From the NCBI GenBank assembly GCA_964448015.1, contig CAYUUV010000019.1:1-18194 (forward strand): a stretch of DNA of 18,194 bases. Direction: 5' to 3'. The first letter of the stretch is position 1; each line of letters begins with the position of its first letter. The DNA comes from JACKGS01 sp964448015 (GTDB lineage: Bacteria > Patescibacteriota > Saccharimonadia > Saccharimonadales > UBA7683). The position numbers and the translations under genes are program-made. Below, piece by piece: positions 7,183-13,680 of this stretch. The notes beneath the pieces are model-generated. The model did not search any database. It was not told where the DNA came from and saw only the letters and a list, made by a program, of their open reading frames with translations.

Positions 7183-7220
7183 TGTCTAATAAATTATACG
7201 ACCGTAATAAATATTAGACA
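7183..7220 (-). terminator. AT-rich inverted repeat after the GCS2-like gene
   Basis: TGTCTAATA (7183-7191) and TATTAGACA (7212-7220) are exact reverse complements, with ATTA/TAAT pairing possible inside the loop. It lies just past the stop of the leftward gene. It is AT-rich and so a weak terminator; a protein-binding site is also possible. Confidence 0.4.
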
Positions 7221-7236
7221 TTACTGAGTTGCAGAG

Positions 7237-8373
7237 CTAGGGGGTGGAATGGGTGGTGTTGTGGTAATTTTGTTTGAGAGCATCGATGATGTCGTGAGAA
7301 GTCTCAAAGGCTTGTATTAGGCTGTGAGCAGGGGTTGTTTTTTTGGCGAGCATTTCTTCGAGTACGGCAAGTCGAGCGGCATCAGGGTCGTTTTTGAGTG
7401 CCTCGCGGGCTACTTCTACAAGTTGTTTGCTGCCTTGTAGAATCTCATTGCTGTCGAAGGCCTGGATTGCAGCTTGTGTATGCATTACTTTGTTTGGCGT
7501 GATGCTTCTACCTGTGAGACTAGTGTCAAGCACCAGGCCTTTTAATAATGCGAGGAGTGCTCCGTAAATACGAATATCGGCTATTGAATCAATGGCTTTG
7601 AGTTCTATGCGGCCGGCTTCTGAGGGTATTCGTGCTGCTTCTGTCAGTGTTGGACGACTTTTCAGCACCTTCTTTGGATCTTGTAAGAAGACAAGCACGG
7701 CCGGCCTTTTTTGATTTCGTATATAGCTTCGGACCGAGTAGCCGTGCCATCGTTTGCCGTTATAAAATGGCGAATTATAGCTAAATGGGGCAATAAAGTG
7801 GCTGTAGTAGGTGATTTTTTTGCCAATATCAATTACCTGTTCATCGCTGAGTCCCTCAAGCGAGATGCTAACATCAGGACCCTGCGTTAACATATGAATA
7901 TCTGCCGTGACCGCTTCTGGAGACAGCCCACGTTCAGCTATTTCCCATTGATTGAGCGGCGGGTCTGGCGTGAAGGTGTTTTTGTACGGATTAAAGCCCA
8001 CTGCCGTTGGAGTGATGCCGTGCTGCATGGCAATAGTGGTGAATAAACGGCGGTCGTCACCCAGCGTTTTTACAACAGCATCAATTGAATCGTGGACGGG
8101 CGTGCGAATTTCAATACCTTTGACGCTGCAGCCAGTGTAGGTACCGTGCTGATCATAGCGTTCGTATTCCTCAATATACCAGCGCTTCTTCTTGATGCCT
8201 AAATCGCCGATTCTCAGTGATGTGTAGTCTTTGGGATATTCAGGAAGCGCGTCAATAATCTGTTGCAGCTCTTCAAAAGTAGTATTGTCGAAGTCTACAT
8301 AGTGCCGGCCTTTCAGAAGCGGCATCTCGAGTTCAATACCGTAGCGGAAGTTATTTTTTGAATGCTTAGACAT
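7237..8373 (-). CDS. GCS2-like carboxylate-amine ligase (glutamate-cysteine ligase family)
   Basis: This 378-residue protein resembles the GCS2/YbdK branch of ATP-dependent glutamate-cysteine ligases, which join a carboxylate to an amine. Seen motifs are YGIELEMP (11-18), with two acidic residues as in the family N-terminus; GIEIRTP (86-92); the YNSPFYNGKRWHGYSVRSY run (199-217), like the family NSPF-G-GYSSRR motif; and GRIELKAID (254-262), like the TIEfRv-D motif near the end. Known members make gamma-glutamylcysteine or related amides; the true substrate here is unknown, and no glutathione synthetase is in the window. Start ATG 8373 has AAGGAG upstream and overlaps the previous stop by 8 bp, so the two genes are coupled. 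Confidence 0.7.
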   Translation of the reverse strand: MSKHSKNNFRYGIELEMPLLKGRHYVDFDNTTFEELQQIIDALPEYPKDYTSLRIGDLGIKKKRWYIEEYERYDQHGTYTGCSVKGIEIRTPVHDSIDAVVKTLGDDRRLFTTIAMQHGITPTAVGFNPYKNTFTPDPPLNQWEIAERGLSPEAVTADIHMLTQGPDVSISLEGLSDEQVIDIGKKITYYSHFIAPFSYNSPFYNGKRWHGYSVRSYIRNQKRPAVLVFLQDPKKVLKSRPTLTEAARIPSEAGRIELKAIDSIADIRIYGALLALLKGLVLDTSLTGRSITPNKVMHTQAAIQAFDSNEILQGSKQLVEVAREALKNDPDAARLAVLEEMLAKKTTPAHSLIQAFETSHDIIDALKQNYHNTTHSTP

Positions 8374-8935
8374 AGCTTGGTGTCTCCTTAATTCGACAGG
8401 CGTAGTTTCTGCCGTGTAATTTGAATGGACGATTGAAGTTTGGGGTGCTAGAGTTGGCAGCCAGTTGGGCGTAGGTTTCTTTGCTGACTTCATCAACAGT
8501 GATGTCATACGCGCGCGGTAGTGGTGGGTCGATGGTAGCGGTGGTTACTATGCGTGCCAGTGCTATCATGCGGTTGTTGCGCCGCTCTCGATATACAATG
8601 TAATCAAAGAGTGACCCATCTAACTCATATGATGCGGTGTGGTTGGGATGGGTAGTTGTGAGTTCAATATCTTGCGCACGGAAATGACGGGCTACTGCGA
8701 GCGGTTCCAGTCGCTGGTTACCGTGTACGACCATATGATGTTCCTGGCCACTTCTTGTATGAGATAACCCGGAAATCTCGAAGGTTGCATCGAGTGTGTT
8801 GAGGTATTCACTGGCTCGGCTCGGAGTGCCAAGTGGGTATACGTGGCGTTTGTTCATGGTAGAGGTAGCATACCACTCTGGTGGCACCCGAGACAACTGA
8901 GTGTGGTCATAAAAGCCTAGTTTTCCAAAAAACAT
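8366..8935 (-). CDS. Unrecognised protein, first gene of the GCS2 operon
   Basis: I do not recognise this 189-residue protein. It is soluble, with no signal peptide or membrane segment, and is mixed alpha/beta by composition. Notable segments are SGQEHHMVVHGNQRLEPLAV (about 62-81), YELDGSLFDYIVYRERRNNR near the middle, and RPFKLHGRNYACRIKE near the end. Its stop overlaps the start of the GCS2-like gene (TATGTCTAA), so the products are likely made together and may act on the same substrate; that role is inferred. The start is uncertain. ATG 8935 sits directly after a TATAAT box, which would put it ahead of the expected transcript start; ATG 8857 (MNKRHVYPLG) is the next in-frame ATG but lacks a visible ribosome-binding site. 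Confidence 0.6.
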   Translation of the reverse strand: MFFGKLGFYDHTQLSRVPPEWYATSTMNKRHVYPLGTPSRASEYLNTLDATFEISGLSHTRSGQEHHMVVHGNQRLEPLAVARHFRAQDIELTTTHPNHTASYELDGSLFDYIVYRERRNNRMIALARIVTTATIDPPLPRAYDITVDEVSKETYAQLAANSSTPNFNRPFKLHGRNYACRIKETPSYV

Positions 8936-8962
8936 ATTATACAAGGATCATCCCTGAATCAA
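8936..8962 (-). promoter_or_regulatory. Promoter of the GCS2 operon
   Basis: On the minus strand TTGATT (8962-8957) and TATAAT (8941-8936) lie 15 bp apart. The spacer is short but the -10 box is perfect. The -35 box falls in the loop of the 12-bp inverted repeat and one arm fills the spacer. Confidence 0.5.
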
Positions 8963-8974
8963 GGATGATCCTTG
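8942..8974. promoter_or_regulatory. Perfect 12-bp inverted repeat, candidate operator
   Basis: CAAGGATCATCC (8942-8953) and GGATGATCCTTG (8963-8974) are exact reverse complements around a 9-nt centre. One arm occupies the promoter spacer of the leftward operon. No T run follows on the rightward side and a promoter box follows on the leftward side, so a repressor site fits better than a terminator. The binding protein is unknown. Confidence 0.6.
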
Positions 8975-9048
8975 ATGAACTATTCTATGTCAGCTCGTTC
9001 TAGCTTAATTTCATCTAGCATCTCTTTGTGATTATTGCGCTGTAGATC

Positions 9049-9057
9049 TGTTACAAT
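9049..9057 (+). promoter_or_regulatory. Extended -10 promoter for the ABC-F leader
   Basis: TGTTACAAT gives an extended -10 element with TACAAT at 9052-9057. The best -35 candidate, TTGTGA (9026-9031), is 20 bp away. The expected transcript start is near 9064, exactly at the leader-peptide ATG. Confidence 0.5.
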
Positions 9058-9063
9058 ACTGCT

Positions 9064-9114
9064 ATGAGTATATGTGCACTAGGAAAGATCCAGGCAGGCA
9101 TTTTTGCCTCGTAG
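9064..9114 (+). CDS. Candidate 16-residue leader peptide for the ABC-F gene
   Basis: A short frame ATG...TAG encodes MSICALGKIQAGIFAS. It starts about where transcription should begin, so it would be read from a leaderless message. Its stop codon lies in the left arm and loop of a terminator-like hairpin. Leader peptides of this size control several known ABC-F antibiotic-resistance genes by ribosome stalling. There is no ribosome-binding site and no way to show translation from sequence alone. Confidence 0.45.
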   Translation: MSICALGKIQAGIFAS

Positions 9115-9132
9115 CGAACGAGGTGTTTTATT
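9096..9132 (+). promoter_or_regulatory. Candidate attenuator in the ABC-F leader
   Basis: Two hairpins compete for the same bases. Hairpin A pairs AGGCA (9096-9100) with TGCCT (9105-9109). Hairpin B pairs CCTCGT (9107-9112) with ACGAGG (9118-9123) around AGCGA and is followed by TGTTTTATT, a modest intrinsic-terminator tail. Forming A, or a ribosome paused at the leader-peptide stop, would block B. Confidence 0.5.
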
Positions 9133-9155
9133 GAACTAGAAACAAAGGATTTTTT

Positions 9156-10817
9156 ATGATTGCAGATATTGTGGTAGCGTCAAAAGGTTTTGGCGCGAAG
9201 GAACTGTATAAAGACTTAGAGATAAAACTTCAGGCTGGCGAGAAGGTTGGGTTGATTGGTCGCAACGGCACGGGTAAATCAACGCTCTTTCATCTGATTA
9301 CTGGCAACGATATGGATTTTGATGGAGAGGTGAAGCTTGGCAGGGGAATACGTCTCGTTTTCAGCCGGCAAGAACACCATGGTTTTGAAGACCAGCAAGT
9401 CCTAGAGTACATTCTGGCCGATTTACCGGAGTACACTAAGCTCAAACAGGTGATTGAGACCTATCCCGAGCATATGGGTGAAAGTACGCATAAAATGCAA
9501 GTCTATAGCGATGCGCTGCAGCGATTTGGCGACCTTGGCTACTACGATGTAGAAAATGATGTGGAAAAGATTCTGGCAGATTACCAGATGAGTAGTATGG
9601 TAATCCATAAAAAAATTGGCGAGCTTTCGGGTGGCCAAAAGCGATTGGTGGAGCTGGTGAAGATTCAACGCTCTCGGGCAGATTTAGCATTGATTGATGA
9701 GCCAACTAACCACATGGATTACATTGCAAAAGCATCGTTTATATCGTGGCTCAAAGGGGCTGGGGAAGCAGTAGTGGTAATTACGCACGACCGCGATGTA
9801 CTCAGAAGTGTGGATAGAATCATCGAAATCCGTGACGGTAAGGCCTACAGTTTTAAGGGCAACTACGACCAGTATTTAAAACTCAATGTTATGAATATTA
9901 GCTCAGAAGTGAACGAGTATGAAGTCGCACAGCGTAAAATCACCAATTTGCAGGCTGACGTGACCCGCTTTCGCCGCCTGAAAGAAAAGGCTCGGGATCC
10001 GGATACCATCAAGCGATTTAAGGGTCAGGAGCAGCGGGCAGCCAAAGAACTCAGTACCTTGGTTGCGGCAACCGAGAAGCCAACCGTTTGGATCGACCGG
10101 GAATCTGCCTCAGATTTAGGAACAAAAATGAGCGAAAGTTATCAGGCGCATAAAGCGCGCAATATTCGTGTTCGCACAAAAACGGGCAGCGACAAAAGCG
10201 ACCGCGTTTTGCTGAAAGTAGATACGCTCAGCTTGGGATATGCTGCAGAACCGTTGTTCCAACCTGTTTCATTTGATCTGCGGGTGCACGGCAAAATCGA
10301 GCTGCGAGGGCGCAATGGTGCAGGAAAAACGACAATCGTGAAGGCTGTTCTCGACACGGTTGCTCACGAAAAACTGAGCTCGACCGTGTTTGCGGGACAT
10401 ATTGAACATGAGCCTCGGCTGAGAATTGGTTTCTATGAACAAGAAATTGCTGCAAAATATCTTCCTATGCAACTTGGCACAGCAATTGAACAACTGTATG
10501 TTGATCGAGATCTTTCGATTACCCAAGAAAAAGTTCGACAACTGTTAAGCGACTATTTATTTAACCCGCATACCGATTACGAAGCATCAATTGCCCAGCT
10601 CAGCGGCGGCCAAAAAGCCCGTTTTCAGCTGATCGGCATGCTGGCCGGTGATCCGCAGATTTTGATTCTTGATGAGCCAACCAATCATCTTGACTTGCCC
10701 AGTATTGAAGAACTGGAAGATGCGCTTTCGCAATATCACGGCGCAATTTTGTATATCTCACACGATAGTTTTTTTACGAAAAATCTGGGTGGTGAAGTAG
10801 TGAACATTGCTGCTTAG
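9156..10817 (+). CDS. ABC-F family ATPase (ribosome-associated)
   Basis: ABC-F proteins have two ATPase domains and no membrane part; they bind the ribosomal E site and rescue or regulate stalled or antibiotic-bound ribosomes. Domain 1 has Walker A GRNGTGKS (35-42), signature LSGGQKR (157-163) and Walker B LALIDEPTNHMD (177-188). Domain 2 has GRNGAGKT (385-392), LSGGQKARF (482-490) and ILILDEPTNHLD (502-513), with the switch His in YISHD. The linker (about 240-310) holds the charged helical P-site-tRNA-interaction region. The 553 residues fit the family. AAAGG is seven bases upstream of the ATG. The leader region suggests expression control by attenuation. Whether it is a housekeeping factor (EttA-like) or a resistance factor cannot be decided here. 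Its stop overlaps the end of the convergent gene by 3 bp. Confidence 0.93.
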   Translation: MIADIVVASKGFGAKELYKDLEIKLQAGEKVGLIGRNGTGKSTLFHLITGNDMDFDGEVKLGRGIRLVFSRQEHHGFEDQQVLEYILADLPEYTKLKQVIETYPEHMGESTHKMQVYSDALQRFGDLGYYDVENDVEKILADYQMSSMVIHKKIGELSGGQKRLVELVKIQRSRADLALIDEPTNHMDYIAKASFISWLKGAGEAVVVITHDRDVLRSVDRIIEIRDGKAYSFKGNYDQYLKLNVMNISSEVNEYEVAQRKITNLQADVTRFRRLKEKARDPDTIKRFKGQEQRAAKELSTLVAATEKPTVWIDRESASDLGTKMSESYQAHKARNIRVRTKTGSDKSDRVLLKVDTLSLGYAAEPLFQPVSFDLRVHGKIELRGRNGAGKTTIVKAVLDTVAHEKLSSTVFAGHIEHEPRLRIGFYEQEIAAKYLPMQLGTAIEQLYVDRDLSITQEKVRQLLSDYLFNPHTDYEASIAQLSGGQKARFQLIGMLAGDPQILILDEPTNHLDLPSIEELEDALSQYHGAILYISHDSFFTKNLGGEVVNIAA

Positions 10818-12553
10818 CTTAGAATGAGCCAGGCGATGGCGGCTGCGCCCGAAAGGGCTAGTGTAGTAGCGAGCGTCAGACTGGCGATGCGTTTTTTGCG
10901 CATGGCTTTTTGAACTTGCTGATAGCTCAGATCTGAGATTGTTTTTTCTTCTGAGCTTATGGTCGTGGCCGGAGGTGCTGGTTGTGGCGACTGAACTTGG
11001 TGTAGTTGATCGAGGAGCTGTTCGGTTCGTTCGACAGATTCTTTCGATTGGCTTGCAAGTACGGTGTCGTTAATGAGTGCCGGGTCGTCGTGACGCATTT
11101 CAATTTTGCGCCCTCGCTGCGCCTCATGACCAAGTGTGGCATGCTTGTAGGCTTTTTTAACATTGCCGCCGGCGAGGGCCTCTTTGACAATTGCGACTAA
11201 GCCGCGGTGGTCAATCTTGTTCGATTCATACAGCTGGCGGACGGTCGTGCCGTCGATATGAATATCATGCGCCACCTTCAATAGCTCTTGGGTGGAGCTC
11301 TGTTCCACTTTGCGAGCGGTTTCTTTTTGTAGCTTCTGTTCAGTTCTGGGTTGCGTTTGTTCGAGGGAAGTAGGTGGTGTTGGCCGCGTCTCAATATGCA
11401 ACGGTTTTTCTAGCGGCTGCAGGCTAGTGTGCAGCATGTGTTCAGTGGGCTGCGTCAGTATGTCCGTGGTGCGTACGGGGGCGGTCTGTTCAGCTGTTTG
11501 CAGTGGCGGTCGTGGCACTTCCCGTATTTTTGGCCGTGGTGATTCAACAATTTGCCGCAGCGCAACTGTGCGGATTGCCTGTTCCTTTTCAGCGATGCTG
11601 CGGACTGGGTTGGCGAGAGCTTCTTTAGTGTGGGTTGCAACTTTTTCTGTATGTAGAGAGGTTTTAGCTATGTCGGCGGTGCGGGGGCTTTCAAGCATTG
11701 AACCAACACTGCTGGCAACTAACAGGCTGGCAGCAGCACGCTTCTGGTTTGGATCTGGTTTTTCTGGCCGTGGCATTGCTTCGGTTGTACTCGGTGTGCT
11801 CCGCGCTTGTTCAGGGGCGGGGGAATGAGAACCCCTGGTGGGTGTGGTAGAGTTTGACATGTCCACTCCTGATGGCGTGGAGATGTCGCGTGTTTCTGAT
11901 GTCGAGCCCGATAGGTTGAGTGGTGGGCGGGTTGCGGGCGCAGCGCTAACTCCAGAATTTTTTTTCGGGCGCAGCAGGGCTGGAATATTAAGGGGGGTAG
12001 CGGGCGTGGTTGGTGTCTTAGATGCTTCGGGTGAATCTGTTTCGGTATGCTCATGCTCGCTTTGATCTTCCGCATCCTCTGGATCTGTCAAACTTTCGAG
12101 CTGTTGCATAATTTGTTGGTAGGCAAGCTCTACGGCTGGGTCAACTGAAAGTTCTGGGTCATCAAGCTTTTCATTCAGTGCGCTGAGTAATTCTAAGTCT
12201 GCTAAAATCTCAACTGCTGCCGGAGAACTGGCATCTAGCTCTGTGAGCTCGGTCTTGAGCTCTTCACTTTTTTCCGCAATGTATTCTTTGGCAAGTTGGT
12301 GCTTTTGTTCCTCGTCGGTGATTTCCTGGTCATCGGCCGTCTTCTTAAATTCAAATAAAGACTTTTTTTCGTCTGGTTCCGCAGTATCTTTTTGCGATTC
12401 TTCTTGTTTCTTGGCAACTGCTTTTTGCCGAGCCTCTTCTTGGTCTTTTTTCTCTTTCTCGCGCTTTTCTTTCAGCACCTCAGATAGGGTGGGCACAGCC
12501 TCCGGTTTTTTCTTGTTTGTGGGTTCGCCAAATTCGAAAGCGCTATATTCCAT
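10814..12553 (-). CDS. Tail-anchored, low-complexity membrane protein
   Basis: This 579-residue protein is unrecognised as a whole. Residues 1-150 are highly charged Glu/Lys-rich and likely helical or coiled-coil. Residues 150-420 are disordered Pro/Thr/Ser-rich. A compact region (about 420-493) contains HIDGTTVRQLYESNKID, then GLVAIVKEALAGGNVKKAY, and looks like a small folded module. The end has KKR followed by one hydrophobic span (about 556-579), so the protein is probably tail-anchored with its bulk in the cytoplasm. I start at ATG 12553 (MEYSAFEF) because the promoter lies just upstream; an upstream in-frame start would place the promoter inside the gene and add a hydrophobic stretch coded by divergent promoter DNA. 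The transcript may be leaderless. Confidence 0.7.
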   Translation of the reverse strand: MEYSAFEFGEPTNKKKPEAVPTLSEVLKEKREKEKKDQEEARQKAVAKKQEESQKDTAEPDEKKSLFEFKKTADDQEITDEEQKHQLAKEYIAEKSEELKTELTELDASSPAAVEILADLELLSALNEKLDDPELSVDPAVELAYQQIMQQLESLTDPEDAEDQSEHEHTETDSPEASKTPTTPATPLNIPALLRPKKNSGVSAAPATRPPLNLSGSTSETRDISTPSGVDMSNSTTPTRGSHSPAPEQARSTPSTTEAMPRPEKPDPNQKRAAASLLVASSVGSMLESPRTADIAKTSLHTEKVATHTKEALANPVRSIAEKEQAIRTVALRQIVESPRPKIREVPRPPLQTAEQTAPVRTTDILTQPTEHMLHTSLQPLEKPLHIETRPTPPTSLEQTQPRTEQKLQKETARKVEQSSTQELLKVAHDIHIDGTTVRQLYESNKIDHRGLVAIVKEALAGGNVKKAYKHATLGHEAQRGRKIEMRHDDPALINDTVLASQSKESVERTEQLLDQLHQVQSPQPAPPATTISSEEKTISDLSYQQVQKAMRKKRIASLTLATTLALSGAAAIAWLILS

Positions 12554-12562
12554 ACCAAACAC

Positions 12563-12589
12563 AGTATAACAGAGGGTAACTATTGACAA
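12563..12589 (-). promoter_or_regulatory. Promoter for the tail-anchored protein gene
   Basis: On the minus strand TTGTCA (12589-12584) and TATACT (12568-12563) lie 15 bp apart, with an extended TGn before the -10 box. The -10 box ends 9 bases before ATG 12553, so the message may be leaderless. Its -35 box overlaps that of the divergent promoter. Confidence 0.55.
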
Positions 12590-12612
12590 ATATGTACCAT
12601 TCATGCTATAAT
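12583..12612 (+). promoter_or_regulatory. Strong promoter for the 116-aa orphan gene
   Basis: TTGACA (12583-12588) and TATAAT (12607-12612) are both consensus boxes, with an 18-bp spacer and extended TGC (12604-12606). Start is expected near 12619. It is the best sigma70-type promoter in the window. Confidence 0.8.
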
Positions 12613-12636
12613 GAAAAAAGTAGGTATTAAAACAAA

Positions 12637-12987
12637 ATGTCAGAACTAAAAGGAAGATTACTCGAATTAGGCCCAACCTCAGAGGCTCCACGCTCATTAG
12701 AGCGGTTTTCAGCAGCTGCTGGCACGATAGCATTCAAGGGTGATCTAGCCCCAGATACCGCGGTAAAAATGGATGAGCCACGATTTTCAATTACGAACCG
12801 TGATTCAGGCACAACGTATACATTGATTGGTCAGGTGAAAAAGTCAGGCGGACAAGCGACACTACGGTTTGAAGCCGCTGATGGTTCTGGTTCTCGAGTG
12901 ACGCTACCGGCATCGAGACTTCAAGAAGCCCTCTCAACGCCTGGTGGGGCATGGCGCGGAGTGTCAGAAAGTGTTGCGAAAAGTTAG
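12637..12987 (+). CDS. Unrecognised 116-residue protein
   Basis: I do not recognise this small soluble protein. It has no signal peptide or membrane span. The centre, from RFSITNRDSGTTYTLIGQ (about 49-66) through a GGQATLRFEA run, has alternating hydrophobic residues and reads like a beta-sheet domain; the ends are Ser/Ala/Gly-rich and probably flexible. It has a near-consensus promoter of its own and ends 126 bp before rpsO. The ribosome-binding site is weak (AGG at about 12622). High expression is likely from the promoter, which makes a structural or abundant role possible, but the function is unknown. Confidence 0.6.
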   Translation: MSELKGRLLELGPTSEAPRSLERFSAAAGTIAFKGDLAPDTAVKMDEPRFSITNRDSGTTYTLIGQVKKSGGQATLRFEAADGSGSRVTLPASRLQEALSTPGGAWRGVSESVAKS

Positions 12988-13070
12988 CCTATCTGTTAAT
13001 ATGTTTTTAACGCCATTGAGGAAGAGTGCTATCTAACACTTCCGAAACGAACTAAAATGAATAAGTAGAT

Positions 13071-13092
13071 CTCTCGACAAGCTCGAGATGAC
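13071..13092 (+). repeat. Short hairpin repeat in the rpsO leader
   Basis: TCTCGA (13072-13077) pairs with TCGAGA (13083-13088) around CAAGC, ending about 25 nt before the rpsO ATG. It is related to the element before rpsT (2368-2391). It could be a dispersed repeat or a leader structure; S15 often regulates its own mRNA in other bacteria, but its site varies and this one is not a known motif. Confidence 0.45.
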
Positions 13093-13113
13093 ACAGAGGA
13101 AGACAAGGAATAA

Positions 13114-13380
13114 ATGATTACAACCGAGAACAAAGCAGCTGCCATCAAGGCAACACAACGAGATAAAAAAGATGTTGGTTCACCAGAGGTGCAAGCCTCA
13201 ATTTTAACCGCAAGAATTAAAGAGCTGACTGAGCATTTGAAAGTACATAAAAAAGATAACCACTCACGCCGCGGCTTGCTGCAAATGGTTGGTAAGCGTA
13301 AAAAACTACTTGCTTACCTCAAAGACAACGACTACACAGCCTACAAAGCTACTATTGAAAAACTAGGTCTACGTAAGTAA
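13114..13380 (+). CDS. rpsO: 30S ribosomal protein S15
   Basis: S15 binds the central domain of 16S rRNA early in small-subunit assembly. The 88-residue sequence matches the family along its length: VGSPEVQASILTARIKELTE (21-40), then HKKDNHSRRGLLQMVGKRKK (45-64), LLAYLKDND and the C-terminal TIEKLGLRK. The start has AAGGAA about three bases upstream and no alternative in-frame start close by. It is followed by pnp on the same strand, the classic rpsO-pnp order, but with a 300-bp gap rather than a tight junction. Confidence 0.97.
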   Translation: MITTENKAAAIKATQRDKKDVGSPEVQASILTARIKELTEHLKVHKKDNHSRRGLLQMVGKRKKLLAYLKDNDYTAYKATIEKLGLRK

Positions 13381-13394
13381 GAGATTTGGCGACA

Positions 13395-13421
13395 TCCCCC
13401 TTCGCCAAGGCTTCGGGGGAC
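13395..13421 (-). repeat. Dispersed repeat, short internally deleted copy
   Basis: TCCCCCTTCGCCA (13395-13407) matches the reverse complement of 5068-5080 in truB exactly, and AGGCTTCGGGGGAC right after it matches the other end of the same element with one difference. The middle of the element is missing. TCCCCC and GGGGGA (13415-13420) can pair into a small hairpin. Confidence 0.55.
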
Positions 13422-13513
13422 TACGCGAGCGCTCTTCAGACAGCAAGCATGAGGCGAGCGAACTCGGGTGGTTTCTCGTGCTCGTACATTTTAAAAACAT
13501 AAGAGTCAGATAG

Positions 13514-13653
13514 ATGATGTATGACGCAGTCTGCAGCTCTGTTCTGAGGGGCGTCATCCCAGCGACCTGTCCGCCGTAGCTTTAGCGATGGAGGAAGGCT
13601 TCGGTGGACAGGTCGCAGGAATGACGGAAGCTGCAAACCGCGGTATACATCAT
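13514..13653 (+). promoter_or_regulatory. 140-nt nested hairpin in the pnp leader
   Basis: Two nested imperfect stems are visible. The outer arms (13514-13538 and 13629-13653) are 25 bases each and match at 21 positions. The inner arms (13552-13576 and 13602-13626) are 25 bases each and match at 22 positions. The apex is 25 nt. It ends 27 nt before the pnp start. In E. coli a long leader hairpin cut by RNase III lets PNPase control its own mRNA; a similar role is inferred here from position and shape only. The rest of the 300-bp gap shows no gene. Confidence 0.7.
13562..13625 (-). repeat. Dispersed repeat, copy 2 (in the pnp leader)
   Basis: The reverse complement of this stretch matches 5008-5071 in truB at 58 of 64 positions by hand alignment. 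It makes up most of the inner stem and the loop of the pnp leader hairpin, so the repeat appears to have supplied the structure. Confidence 0.75.
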
Positions 13654-13680
13654 GCTGGCAACATAGAAAGGACATTCTCA

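Noticed and set aside
8374..8508. Longer N-terminus for the GCS2-like gene
   Set aside because: It would overlap the preceding gene by over 130 bp; ATG 8373 has a good ribosome-binding site and typical family start.
11292..11828. 178-residue + strand frame rich in Cys/Ser/Val
   Set aside because: It is the antisense of the disordered Pro/Thr part of the leftward gene and resembles no family.
12554..12733. A 60-residue hydrophobic N-terminal extension of the tail-anchored protein
   Set aside because: This DNA holds the divergent promoters, including consensus TTGACA and TATAAT; the start at 12553 is better supported.
13588..13680. Earlier in-frame ATG for pnp
   Set aside because: It lies inside the leader hairpin and repeat; family alignment and the ribosome-binding site favour 13681.
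13381..13680. Possible small gene or tRNA in the rpsO-pnp gap
   Set aside because: No cloverleaf or supported reading frame; the structure is explained by repeats and the leader hairpin.
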